Shown one piece after another: positions 8,529 through 16,475 of a DNA stretch of 64,000 nt; position 1 is the stretch's first letter; each line of letters opens with the position of its first letter. Both the position numbers and the translations under genes were made by a program. This stretch comes from UBA2266 sp964406945 (GTDB lineage Bacteria; Planctomycetota; Phycisphaerae; Sedimentisphaerales; Anaerobacaceae), in NCBI GenBank assembly GCA_964406945.1, contig CAYOTO010000005.1:49974-113973 (forward strand), read 5' to 3'. The notes beneath the pieces are model-generated. The model did not search any database, had not been told where the DNA came from, and worked only from the letters and a program-made list of their open reading frames with translations.

Positions 8529-9200
8529 ATGGCACGCCGCACTATCTTAGTTTGCGTAATCACCGCCTTCGTGCTCACAACTCTACCGACGTTTGCTCCC
8601 GGCATGCGCAGCCTGACCAGCCGTATGCGGGATCGGACCCGGTCCGGCGAGGAGACTGATACGAGGAATCCATACGACTCGCAGGCCAGGGGTCGCGAGA
8701 ACAGCTCGGCAGAGGACCTGTACGCCGATATGCCCGTGAGTTCAGGCGTCGGCACAATGACCAGGCAGGGCAGTCCCATCGCCGATCCCAACGCTGTCAA
8801 GGCCAGAGTTGCTGCTTTTGCGGATCTGGCGTCCGCGCTGGAAGCCGTCAGCCGCAGAAGCACGCCCGAGGTCAGCCAATGGCTCAACAGCCAGAAGGAG
8901 GATAATCGGATAATGCAGATTCGCAGCGCCTACCGGCAGGCCGCTACGGAACTGCTGCTTGTCAGGTCGCTGGCGGAGAAAGACGGGGCGGCCAAGACCG
9001 TCGCGGCTATTGACGGTATACTGCTCGAAAGAGAAGTCCGTTACCAGAAGCTGATCCGAACAATCCAGAAGACCGAAGCCCTGGCCGAAAGGAACGATAC
9101 GGATGTAAGGGGCCGCGGCGACACCAGGGGCCGATACGATCGCAATTCGCGCTACGGCAACCGCCGCGGTGGATACAACACAGGAAGACGCCGCCGGTGA
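8529..9200 (+). CDS. Secreted hypothetical protein with Arg/Gly-rich tail
   Basis: Not a family I recognise. Residues 1-24 form a basic start and hydrophobic stretch typical of a Sec signal peptide. The middle (about 85-180) is predicted alpha-helical with regular Leu/Ala heptad-like spacing. The last 40 residues are low-complexity, rich in Arg, Gly, Asp and Tyr ('RGRGDTRGRYDRNSRYGNRR' style), suggesting a basic nucleic-acid or polysaccharide contact; that is inference. Start at 8529 has AGGAG 8 bp upstream. Flanked by its own promoter and by a terminator at 9230. Confidence 0.75.
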   Translation: MARRTILVCVITAFVLTTLPTFAPGMRSLTSRMRDRTRSGEETDTRNPYDSQARGRENSSAEDLYADMPVSSGVGTMTRQGSPIADPNAVKARVAAFADLASALEAVSRRSTPEVSQWLNSQKEDNRIMQIRSAYRQAATELLLVRSLAEKDGAAKTVAAIDGILLEREVRYQKLIRTIQKTEALAERNDTDVRGRGDTRGRYDRNSRYGNRRGGYNTGRRRR

Positions 9201-9229
9201 ACGACGACTTGTAAATGAAACGAGCCGGT

Positions 9230-9265
9230 ATCGGCCATATCAACCCTGATATGGCCGATTTCTTA
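9230..9265 (+). terminator. Intrinsic terminator
   Basis: Perfect 13-bp stem ATCGGCCATATCA / TGATATGGCCGAT with loop ACCC, followed by a short TTCTT stretch. It ends transcription of the gene at 8529. The weak U-tract lowers confidence slightly. Confidence 0.7.
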
Positions 9266-9281
9266 TAGAACCGTAACTTTC

Positions 9282-9311
9282 TTGCCAATACAATTTGGAA
9301 AGACGCATACT
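9282..9311 (+). promoter_or_regulatory. Candidate promoter of the SDR-dtd pair
   Basis: TTGCCA, 18 bp and CATACT directly before the SDR start; if used, the transcript would begin almost at the ATG. Weak -10. Confidence 0.35.
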
Positions 9312-9320
9312 TAGAAGGTC

Positions 9321-10055
9321 ATGACTGCGAAACTTAAAAGCAAAAAAGCGATTGTTACGGGTGCGTCGCGCGGGATAGGCCGGGCGATTGCCGTGAGGCT
9401 GGGCGGCGAGGGCTGCACCGTCATGCTTGCCGGCAGGGCTATGGAGCATCTCGAAAAGACCGCCGATCTCGTTCGCCAGGCCGGCGGCGGGGCGGATGCC
9501 GCGGTAGTCGAACTGACGTCGGAGGATTCAATCGGGCGGTTTGTCGCCGAAAGCCGTGAGAAACTCGGCGGACTCGACATACTGGTCAACAATGCCGGCA
9601 TCACCCATTCGGCATCGCTGGAGGAAACAACGACCGAGGCCTGGGATGCTGTGATGGCGGTGAATTCGCGTGGGCCGTTCCTGCTCTGCCGCGAAGCGCT
9701 GCCGATGCTGAAACAGAGAACTCGCTCCTATATAGTTAATATAGCATCGGTCGTGGCCGTAAAGGGCTATCCGCAGCAAAGTGCTTATACAGCATCCAAG
9801 CACGCCCTGCGGGGTATGTCCATGTCGCTGGCCGAGGAGTTGCGTGGTACGGGCGTTCGGGTCCACCTGCTTTGTCCCGGCGGCGTCGATACGGAAATGG
9901 TCAGTCGCGTCAGGCCGGACATCGCTAAAGATGAGCTTATCGACCCGGAGGAGATAGCTGAGTTGGTACTGTATCTGGTAACGCACGAGGGCAACGCCGT
10001 CGTCGATGAGTTGCACATCCGCCGCTCGGCGTCTTCGCCCTGGTTCATCAGTTAA
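9321..10055 (+). CDS. Short-chain dehydrogenase/reductase
   Basis: Classical SDR of 244 residues: 'TGASRGIG' dinucleotide-binding motif at 14-21, 'NNAG' at about 90, the catalytic Ser in 'NIASVVAVKGY' and 'YTASK' as the Tyr-x3-Lys pair. Such enzymes reduce ketones or oxidise alcohols with NAD(P)H; FabG-like 3-oxoacyl reductases are the closest general type, but the substrate cannot be told from sequence. dtd starts 30 bp downstream, so the two are probably co-transcribed. Confidence 0.9.
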   Translation: MTAKLKSKKAIVTGASRGIGRAIAVRLGGEGCTVMLAGRAMEHLEKTADLVRQAGGGADAAVVELTSEDSIGRFVAESREKLGGLDILVNNAGITHSASLEETTTEAWDAVMAVNSRGPFLLCREALPMLKQRTRSYIVNIASVVAVKGYPQQSAYTASKHALRGMSMSLAEELRGTGVRVHLLCPGGVDTEMVSRVRPDIAKDELIDPEEIAELVLYLVTHEGNAVVDELHIRRSASSPWFIS

Positions 10056-10085
10056 TTGCATACCCTACAGGACAGGTAGATTCAG

Positions 10086-10535
10086 ATGAGAGCAGTAGTT
10101 CAGCGAGTCTCAGAGGCCAGAGTCGAAGTCGATGGAGAAGTGGTCGGGCAAATCGACGCCGGGCTGCTGGTGTACCTGGGCGTAGGCAAGGGCGATTCTT
10201 CCGCTGACGGAAAATACATCGCAGACAAAATCGTTAACCTGCGGATATTCGAGGATGAAAACGGCAGGATGAATCTGAGCGTTGCCGATACCGGTGGGGC
10301 GGTTCTGCTCGTCAGCAATTTCACCTTATACGGTGATTGCCGCAAGGGCCGCAGGCCCGGCTTCGATCCTGCCGCCGGACCGGAAGAGGCCGAGCGGTTA
10401 TACGAAGAAGTGGCTGAAGCAGTCGCCGGCAGGGGGGTACGGACCGCAAAAGGCGTCTTCGCGGCATTTATGCAGGTATCCGGCATCAACAACGGCCCGG
10501 TCAATTTCCTTCTCGACAGCGGCAGAGCTTTCTAG
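10086..10535 (+). CDS. dtd: D-aminoacyl-tRNA deacylase
   Basis: Dtd hydrolyses D-amino acids (and glycine on tRNA-Ala) from mischarged tRNAs. The 149-residue protein starts 'MRAVVQRVSEARVEVDG', and carries the two active-site motifs: 'SNFTLYGDCRKGRRPGF' (family SQxTL, here Gln to Asn) and 'NNGPVNFLLDS' (Gly-cisPro proofreading motif). Full length compared with E. coli Dtd (145). It follows the SDR gene by 30 bp. Confidence 0.95.
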   Translation: MRAVVQRVSEARVEVDGEVVGQIDAGLLVYLGVGKGDSSADGKYIADKIVNLRIFEDENGRMNLSVADTGGAVLLVSNFTLYGDCRKGRRPGFDPAAGPEEAERLYEEVAEAVAGRGVRTAKGVFAAFMQVSGINNGPVNFLLDSGRAF

Positions 10536-10801
10536 AGTAACCATAAATCCCCACAATCCCTGGTCTCCTGCGCCAACTCCGCAACTCGTGCGCTTAATGG
10601 CCGGCCTTGCGCTTGCGGCGTAAATTGCGTATTGAAGTCGCCGATTAACTTATCCGATGAAATCGTCGGATGTAAGAGCACGGTGCTCCGGGGCTTCGGT
10701 TCCGAGCCGATTGAAACCCCCGCGGCAGCACGCAGTGTGGTCTAAGAGTTGAAGGGGAAACGCACATTTAGAGAGCAAGAAGGTCGGGAGAGTGGGTCTT
10801 T
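10536..10801. other. Intergenic region with hairpins upstream of dodecin
   Basis: 266 bp without a gene. It contains ATCCGA/TCGGAT (10652-10671), a palindromic GAGCACGGTGCTC (10676-10688) and a hairpin GGCTTCGG/CCGAGCC (10692-10708). No known riboswitch pattern is recognised. Confidence 0.4.
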
Positions 10802-11011
10802 ATGAGTACCTACAAAATAATAGAACTCGTCGGAACAAGCACAGAATCGTGGGAAAAGGCGGCCGAGGCAGCCGTTGAAACGGCGGCCAAATCAATCGAG
10901 GATTTGCGAATCGCCGAGGTCGTTCAACTGGATATGCACCTCGAACACGGCAAGGTCAAAGCCTATCGGGCGAAGGTGAAGATTTCGTTCAAGTATCACG
11001 ACGAAGCCTGA
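10802..11011 (+). CDS. Dodecin flavin-storage protein
   Basis: Dodecins form hollow dodecamers that bind riboflavin/FMN or CoA and protect the cell from free flavin. The 69-residue protein has the entire family pattern: 'YKIIELVGTSTESWEKAAE' at the N-terminus, 'LRIAEVVQLD' with the region holding the flavin-stacking Trp nearby (the 'SWE' Trp), and 'KVKAYRAKVKISFKY' at the C-terminus. Stands alone between two non-coding stretches, so it is likely monocistronic. Confidence 0.95.
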   Translation: MSTYKIIELVGTSTESWEKAAEAAVETAAKSIEDLRIAEVVQLDMHLEHGKVKAYRAKVKISFKYHDEA

Positions 11012-11404
11012 TGCGGAAAATGGCCTGCTGCTGCAATGAGCGGCGGCCGGATGCAAACGGCGCAATCTGTCCAGGTCGGCATCGGCCTCATTGAGGACGC
11101 ATTAAGAATTGTGCTTCGGTCGAAACCCCGACGGTTTCAAATCGTATGCACACAACTTATGCGTAATTCTAAAGCTCAAATCTTCGGAGTTATTGATACG
11201 GTCGCACCGCGGCCGTAATAACGCCCATCTCGTCCGCGGCTGATGGCCGGGCCGGTATTTCCTCCGGCCGGGCGATGCCGAATAGGTTCATCAAACCGAA
11301 CTTTACGGACAATGTTTTTCGCGGAATTCTTGACAGGCAATTCGGAACGGTTATAGTAATAGAAAGTTGAACGGTATCAACCGGTTAAACCGGTTTCAGG
11401 TCTT
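11012..11404. other. Non-coding region
   Basis: About 390 bp with no convincing gene. It contains a hairpin GTTATT/AATAAC with an inner ACGG/CCGT (11189-11222), which could be a weak terminator of dodecin, a GC-rich inverted repeat near 11246-11275, and a good promoter at 11330-11357. Confidence 0.5.
11330..11357 (+). promoter_or_regulatory. Sigma-70 promoter
   Basis: Consensus -35 TTGACA, 16-bp spacer and -10 TATAGT, about 48 bp before the start of the HExxH protein. Confidence 0.65.
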
Positions 11405-12415
11405 ATGTCTAGAATGTCACTTACATCGGTATTTTGTTGTCTTCTCGCCGGATTAGCCGTCGTACAGGGCTCAGTCGTACGTGAAGCACTCTTGAAAGCG
11501 GGCGAAGCGAGTTTCTTTGAGAACCCCTGCGCAGTTGTGCAGAGCGATCACTTCCGGCTGGTTCATGATATGCAGCATGCGGAAGCCGAAGAGCTTCTAA
11601 CGGCTCTGGAATTCGCGTACGGTCAGTATGAGTCGTATTTCAGAGGGTACGGATTTGCATTCAGCGAGCCGCAGGAGTCACTGGACTGGATGTGCTTCAA
11701 CGACGTTAATTCCTTCAGAGAATACGCCCGGATAAACGACAGAATTGATATACCCTGGTTGACCGGATACTACTCATCCCGCACGAATCGCGTGGCCGTT
11801 ATCAGGCCCGGGCAGGCCGGCGACTGGCAGAACCAGAGAGAGCATAATGCACGCGTTGCAGCCGGAAGAACGCCCGAGGCTTCGGTAGATGTCGGCCTGG
11901 TTAAAGTGATGCACGAGTCGGTCCATCAATTCACATTCAATACAGGACTGCTGAAACGCGGAGTTATGTACCCCTTATGGGTGGCCGAGGGCTCTGCAAT
12001 GCTTTTCGAGGATTGCGCCAGCTTCTATCTGTCCGGGCGCCGTTACAGCCGGGCCCGCAGAAAGCAACTGCTGGAGCTTCATGCCCGGGATGATTTGATC
12101 GACCTCGAACAGTTAGTGGTTCTTTCAGGCCTGCCGCGAGGCGTTTCCGAAGCCGATGTATATGCCCAGGCGTGGGGTTTCTTCGTGTTCCTCTGCGAAA
12201 ACCGTACAGAAGAGCTTATAGACTACCTTTCCTACCTGTACTCGGTTCGAACGGGTCGTCGAACGTCATATCGCCTGCGCCGTGAATTCATAGAGTCTTT
12301 TGGCTCTATCGACAAGCTTGAACAAGAATGGATCAAGTTCCTCTCTTCCCCACTGAGACAGGCCGAACGAACCTACGCTAAGCATCCTCCAACAGTTGAT
12401 GAAAGCGGTGACTAA
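11405..12415 (+). CDS. Secreted HExxH protein, DUF1570-like
   Basis: Residues 1-24 look like a Sec signal peptide. The body has 'VMHESVHQF' (HExxH zinc-protease motif) and, about 35 residues later, 'WVAEGSAMLFED', which would supply the third zinc ligand glutamate as in gluzincins. This arrangement and length (336 residues) match the DUF1570 proteins common in Planctomycetes. A secreted metallopeptidase is the likely role but the substrate is unknown. Preceded by a good promoter. Confidence 0.8.
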   Translation: MSRMSLTSVFCCLLAGLAVVQGSVVREALLKAGEASFFENPCAVVQSDHFRLVHDMQHAEAEELLTALEFAYGQYESYFRGYGFAFSEPQESLDWMCFNDVNSFREYARINDRIDIPWLTGYYSSRTNRVAVIRPGQAGDWQNQREHNARVAAGRTPEASVDVGLVKVMHESVHQFTFNTGLLKRGVMYPLWVAEGSAMLFEDCASFYLSGRRYSRARRKQLLELHARDDLIDLEQLVVLSGLPRGVSEADVYAQAWGFFVFLCENRTEELIDYLSYLYSVRTGRRTSYRLRREFIESFGSIDKLEQEWIKFLSSPLRQAERTYAKHPPTVDESGD

Positions 12416-12455
12416 TAGGAGGGCGCCACAGACGCCGGCAGCCCCCGAATTCTAC

Positions 12456-12644
12456 TTAAACTCCTCTTGGATGATGTCTGTTAGTAAAGATGGACGCCAC
12501 CAGCGCGATCACAAACAGCACCAGGAAGATGTAAAACAGCACCTCGCCGATACCCGCCGCAGCGGATGCAATCCCGGTAAATCCGAACACTGCTGCAATC
12601 AACGCGATAACGAGGAACGTTATTGCCAATCCTAAGAGACTCAT
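12456..12644 (-). CDS. DUF1328 small membrane protein
   Basis: 62-residue protein with two transmembrane helices. 'AITFLVIALIAAVFGFTGI' and 'EVLFYIFLVLFVIALV' match the DUF1328/YtjA family almost word for word. Function is unknown; family members are often stress-associated. The ATG at 12644 has a GGGGGG ribosome-binding site 7 bp upstream. A longer frame starting at TTG 12683 would add 13 non-conserved residues. Confidence 0.9.
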   Translation of the reverse strand: MSLLGLAITFLVIALIAAVFGFTGIASAAAGIGEVLFYIFLVLFVIALVASIFTNRHHPRGV

Positions 12645-13271
12645 CACTATACCCCCCAAAAAAAGCTTTTGCTGTTTCTTCAATTCTTTTTAAGCCAATC
12701 CCTGTGTCGCTTTCCAAACCTGGCCTAGTTTATCTACGTCTTGGCGATAATCTCGCTACAGGATTTTTAACATTATTTTGAGCGTCACCGTCATGGGGGC
12801 CAAGACAAAGGCCAATGGCAAGTCTGTCGCAGCAAGCAACATCTGCACGGCCGACCCGGAGGCGGCTGATGCTTCCGGGTCGGTTTTTATGCTCGTCGGT
12901 GGCTTTGCGACTGCGCCGAGGCCGTTAGCAGTGACAGGCGATGCTGCTGACCGCCTTTCGCTCTGCTATTCATGGAATCTCCGTTATGACTATCACGTTT
13001 GGAGCCACCGGCAGTAACGACTTGCGAGCAGTAGTAGAAAACCGGCAAAAGCGGTAAAGTACTTTAGAGCGTTCTCCGATTCGGAACACGATGCATCGTG
13101 GAAAAGGTGCTCAACCGGGGGTACAGGCAAGGTGAAAAAAGTCTTGCGGGGATGGGTTTCGAGGAAAGGAGGGCAGACATACCAAAACCAGTGCTTAACG
13201 AGAGAAGGAGAGTCCGGGGATCAAAGAATAATCACCAGTTGTAACAGTTTGTATTTTTCAGGAGAGAGATA
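12645..13271. other. Non-coding region with orphan terminator and palindrome
   Basis: About 630 bp between the leftward DUF1328 gene and the rightward PRC-barrel gene. It contains a strong rightward terminator at 12851-12888 that follows no recognised gene, and a perfect 14-bp palindrome CACGATGCATCGTG at 13087-13100. A 79-residue open frame (12778-13017) reads through the terminator and looks spurious. Confidence 0.55.
12851..12888 (+). terminator. Orphan intrinsic terminator
   Basis: 10-bp stem CCGACCCGGA / TCCGGGTCGG with a 13-base loop and TTTTT directly after. No rightward gene precedes it; it may end a small RNA transcribed from about 12700 or catch read-through. Confidence 0.75.
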
Positions 13272-14885
13272 ATGAACTTCAAAACCAAAACAAAAGCGGT
13301 TCTTTCGCTTACCGTAGCCACTCTGTTGGTTGCGTCGGTAGTGGCGATCGGGGCTTATGACCGTCAGAAGGAAAGCGAATTGCAGAAATCGCAAACGTCG
13401 CAAAGTCAGAAACAGTGGTCGCAACAGCATCAGCAGATGCAGCAGCAGTCACAGCAGCTCGGTCTGGTAACCGGTAAAAAACTGATGGACGCCAAAGTTG
13501 TCAGTTCCAGCGGCTCGGGCTTGCAGTGGAAATCCCGGCAGCAAAGCAAAACGACCCACCAGCAGGACAAGCAGAAGAGTTACAGCGAGTCCGAAAGTCT
13601 TGGGAAGGTCGAAGAGCTGATCCTCAATGACTCGCAGGATACGGTGCGATATGTGATCGTGTCCTCCGAGGGCAAGCACTATCCGGTGCCGTGGGCGGCT
13701 TTCGACAAACAGTGTATGCAGGCCAGTTGGAAGAGCCAGCAAAAAGCACCGCAAGAGAAAGACCAGCAACAACAGACCCAGCAGCAGAAGGACAGCGGCC
13801 GGCAGGAAGAATATGTTGACGTCCAGGGCGAGAAGGAATCCAAAAGCGACTGGAGCTGGTGGAGCGACGAAGAGCAGCAGAAGCAACATCCGCTTTGTCT
13901 GAAGCTTACCAAACAGCAGTTCAAACAGGCGCCGACAATCGACGCCGTTGAGATCAGCACGCTCAACGACACCTCGCTGATGCGCCGTGTCTGCGATTTC
14001 TATTCCGAGCACACGCAAGGCAAGATGGGCCAGACAATGGAGATGAGCCGTCAGCGGCAGTTTGCTCAGCAGGTCATAGGCGGTGCGGACCTCTGCAAAT
14101 TCAGTGAGATAAAGGGCTTGGAGGTTCAGAATTTCGAAAATGAGCAAATCGCGCAGATCGATGACGTTGTGATCGACGCTTCACAGGGAAGTCTGGCCTA
14201 CGGCCTTGTCAGCTACGGCGGCTTCGCGGGAATCGGCGACAAGCTCGCGGCGATTCCATGGTCGGCAATGTCTTTGAGGATCGACCAGGGCTATGCTATG
14301 CTTGATGCCACCGAGGATGAGCTGCAACAGGCGCAAATCGAGAAGGGCAATATTCAGAAGCTTTCTCAGCGTCAGTTCGCACGCAGTCTTCACCAGAATT
14401 TCGAGACCGAGCCTTATTGGGATGTTTTCCTGTTCGTTCCGACCGACCTCGAGCAGGCCCGGGCTCCGTGGCGACAGCAGAGTTGGTACAACCAGAAGTT
14501 CCAGGAAGGTCAGAAGACCAGCATCAAGGGCACGATTCGCAACGTGGGATTCTTCCGTCCGGAGCAGGCCTCGGTCAGGGGACTCAGGCTGCAGGTGAAA
14601 ACCGACCAGGGCGAGTCGATGACCGTATACGCCGGTCCGGCCCTATACGCACGGCGCCAGGGCATACAGCCCAAGGCCGGTGACCAGGTTGCCGTCCAGG
14701 GATCCAAGACCGAAATAGACGGTAAACAGGTAATACTCGCCAGCGAGATCGAAGTGACCAGTAAGCTGAAACTGCGCGACCAGCAGGGTAAACCACACTG
14801 GAAGGAGGGCCAAATAGACGAAGATACCTCCGAAATGCAGGGCATGCAGCAGCAACAGCAGGACCAGGACATGGAGGACGAATAA
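13272..14885 (+). CDS. Exported glutamine-rich protein with two PRC-barrel domains
   Basis: 537 residues. Residues 1-27 form a signal peptide or anchor. A first PRC-barrel-like domain spans about 62-145, interrupted by a Gln/Ser-rich insert ('GLVTGKKLMDAKV' ... 'LGKVEELILND' ... 'YPVPWAAF'). A second, cleaner one spans about 273-360 ('EIKGLEVQNFENEQIAQIDD' ... 'AAIPWSAM'). The C-terminus (about 415-500) resembles a beta-barrel nucleic-acid/OB-like fold ('SIKGTIRNVGFF' ... 'GDQVAVQGSKTEIDGKQVIL'). Gln makes up a very large share of the linkers and tail. PRC-barrels occur in photosynthetic reaction centres, RimM and stress proteins. The start at 13272 has AGGAG 10 bp upstream; a strong terminator follows. 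Function unknown. Confidence 0.85.
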   Translation: MNFKTKTKAVLSLTVATLLVASVVAIGAYDRQKESELQKSQTSQSQKQWSQQHQQMQQQSQQLGLVTGKKLMDAKVVSSSGSGLQWKSRQQSKTTHQQDKQKSYSESESLGKVEELILNDSQDTVRYVIVSSEGKHYPVPWAAFDKQCMQASWKSQQKAPQEKDQQQQTQQQKDSGRQEEYVDVQGEKESKSDWSWWSDEEQQKQHPLCLKLTKQQFKQAPTIDAVEISTLNDTSLMRRVCDFYSEHTQGKMGQTMEMSRQRQFAQQVIGGADLCKFSEIKGLEVQNFENEQIAQIDDVVIDASQGSLAYGLVSYGGFAGIGDKLAAIPWSAMSLRIDQGYAMLDATEDELQQAQIEKGNIQKLSQRQFARSLHQNFETEPYWDVFLFVPTDLEQARAPWRQQSWYNQKFQEGQKTSIKGTIRNVGFFRPEQASVRGLRLQVKTDQGESMTVYAGPALYARRQGIQPKAGDQVAVQGSKTEIDGKQVILASEIEVTSKLKLRDQQGKPHWKEGQIDEDTSEMQGMQQQQQDQDMEDE

Positions 14886-14932
14886 TCGCACTTTGGTGCC
14901 AAGAACTCATTCCTTAACCACCGATGTTAGAG

Positions 14933-14972
14933 CCGGACGGGAGGGCACAATTGTCCTCCCGTCCGGTTTTTT
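14933..14972 (+). terminator. Intrinsic terminator
   Basis: Perfect 12-bp GC-rich stem CCGGACGGGAGG / CCTCCCGTCCGG with a 10-base loop and six T residues. Ends the PRC-barrel gene. Confidence 0.92.
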
Positions 14973-15008
14973 ATCGCCTCTGACCGTACCGGTTGCATCG
15001 AAATCAGC

Positions 15009-15038
15009 TTGGCCATCCCTTGTGCCCTCTGTTATAAT
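15009..15038 (+). promoter_or_regulatory. Candidate promoter of the cupin gene
   Basis: TTGGCC, 18-bp spacer and a perfect -10 TATAAT, 88 bp before the cupin start. Confidence 0.5.
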
Positions 15039-15125
15039 AAGCAAAAGGTTGAGCCGCTGACAGAGTCTGCTCAGTCGGCAGTTCGCGCGGCGATGTTTCT
15101 TTGCGAGCATTATCAGGAGTCGCTT

Positions 15126-15467
15126 ATGGCTAACTACGTCAGGAAGGATTTCGACGATCTGGAGGTGGTGGATTGTCCTTGCGGTTACGCGCAGCGGGCG
15201 TTTACGGATGTCGAAGCAGCGCCGGTTTCCGTCCATCTGGTCGAGATCACGGCCGAGGCAAAGGTCCACTATCACAAGAAACTGACCGAGACCTATATGA
15301 TCCTTGACGGCGACGGCTACATCGAATGCGACGGACATATTGTGCCCGTCAAGCCCATGGTCGCTGTCCTCATAAAACCGGGTTGTCGGCATCGGGCGGT
15401 CGGCAGGATGCGGATAATCAACATCTGCAGCCCGCCTTTCGACCCCCAGGACGAATATTTCGATTAA
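15126..15467 (+). CDS. Cupin-domain protein
   Basis: Small single-domain cupin of 113 residues. The first cupin motif is seen as 'AKVHYHKKLTETYMILDGDG' (H-x-H-x5-E metal ligands) and the second as 'AVLIKPGCRHRAVG' (final His ligand). Members range from isomerases to sugar or metabolite sensors; no more precise role is supported. AGGAG lies 7 bp before the ATG at 15126. A longer frame upstream would run through the promoter and is rejected. Confidence 0.88.
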   Translation: MANYVRKDFDDLEVVDCPCGYAQRAFTDVEAAPVSVHLVEITAEAKVHYHKKLTETYMILDGDGYIECDGHIVPVKPMVAVLIKPGCRHRAVGRMRIINICSPPFDPQDEYFD

Positions 15468-15487
15468 GCCGATTTTTCCCAAACCTC

Positions 15488-15516
15488 TTTACAGCTAAGG
15501 CCATAATTGCTATTAT
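15488..15516 (+). promoter_or_regulatory. Promoter of tRNA-Thr(CGT)
   Basis: TTTACA, 17-bp spacer, TATTAT; the predicted start point falls about 7 bases before the tRNA 5' end. Confidence 0.7.
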
Positions 15517-15529
15517 ATGCGGCTTGACC

Positions 15530-15601
15530 GCCGATGTAGCTCAATGGTAGAGCACAGCTTTCGTAAAGCTGAGGTTGAGGGTTCGACTCCCTCCATCGGC
15601 T
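15530..15601 (+). tRNA. tRNA-Thr(CGT)
   Basis: Full cloverleaf: acceptor GCCGATG/CATCGGC, D arm GCTC/GAGC, anticodon stem CAGCT/AGCTG with loop TTCGTAA (anticodon CGT), T arm GAGGG/CCCTC with loop TTCGACT, discriminator T. No CCA is encoded. larE begins only 4 bases after the 3' end. Confidence 0.97.
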
Positions 15602-15604
15602 TTT

Positions 15605-16438
15605 ATGACAACCGAGGATAAATACAGGACCCTCCAGGAACATCTCCGCAGGCTTGGAAAAGTGGTTGTGGCCTACTCCGGAGGTGTGGACAGTACGTTT
15701 CTGCTCAAAGCCGCCGTCGACACGCTGGGCGCCGAGAACGTCCTGGCGTGCATCGGTGTAAGCCCGTCGCTCGCGCAGTCGCAGTATACCCAGGCCATTG
15801 AAAACGCACGGAAGATGGGCGCCAGAGTGGTGGAAAAGCAGGTCGATGAGGTCGAAGACAGCAGTTATTCCGCCAACAAGGCCGACCGCTGTTTCCACTG
15901 CAAGAGCCACCTATACAAGCTGCTTGTCGATTTCGCCAAAGAGCACGGATACGACAACGTGATTTGCGGCAGCAATTTCGACGACAAGGACGATTTCCGG
16001 CCCGGAAATCGCGCCGCCAAAGTCTTCGGGGTCGGCTGGCCGCTGATGGATGCCGAAATGACCAAGTCCGACATTCGCAAACTCAGCAGAGAAATGCAGC
16101 TTGCCACAGCCGATGTGCCCGCATCCCCGTGTCTGGCTTCTCGCATGAGTTACGGGCTGGAAATAACCGCCGAACGCCTCAGTCAGGTAGAGAAGGCCGA
16201 GGATTTCATGCGAAGTCTGGGCTTTGTGGAATTCAGGGTGCGGCATCACGACACAATCGCCCGCATCGAGGTCAAACAGGACGAAATCCCCAGGATCGTC
16301 GCAGAACCTGTTCGCAGCCGCATCGTCGAAAGATTCAAACAACTCGGATTCAAATTCGTAACGGTCGAACTGCAGGGCTTCCGCAGTGGAGCGCTCAATG
16401 AGGCTCTGTCCGAAGAAGAAAAGCAAAAGAGCGTATAG
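15605..16438 (+). CDS. larE: ATP-dependent sacrificial sulfur transferase LarE
   Basis: LarE donates sulfur from its own cysteine during synthesis of the nickel-pincer nucleotide cofactor of lactate racemase and related enzymes. Seen are the PP-loop 'YSGGVDSTFL' (ATP pyrophosphatase), 'DRCFHCK' and 'SPCLASR' with the conserved cysteine of the family. 277 residues, normal length. The ATG at 15605 starts the alignable N-terminus but lies 4 bases after tRNA-Thr, so there is no room for an independent ribosome-binding site outside the tRNA. larB and larC are not in the window. Confidence 0.92.
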   Translation: MTTEDKYRTLQEHLRRLGKVVVAYSGGVDSTFLLKAAVDTLGAENVLACIGVSPSLAQSQYTQAIENARKMGARVVEKQVDEVEDSSYSANKADRCFHCKSHLYKLLVDFAKEHGYDNVICGSNFDDKDDFRPGNRAAKVFGVGWPLMDAEMTKSDIRKLSREMQLATADVPASPCLASRMSYGLEITAERLSQVEKAEDFMRSLGFVEFRVRHHDTIARIEVKQDEIPRIVAEPVRSRIVERFKQLGFKFVTVELQGFRSGALNEALSEEEKQKSV

Positions 16439-16475
16439 CCGCCACCTCACAATCACAACTTCTAAGGAGTTCTTC

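Noticed and set aside
10640..10801. FMN or cobalamin riboswitch before dodecin
   Set aside because: None of the conserved core sequences of these riboswitches is present.
12778..13017. 79-codon open frame after DUF1328
   Set aside because: It runs straight through a strong terminator hairpin, and the composition is not protein-like.
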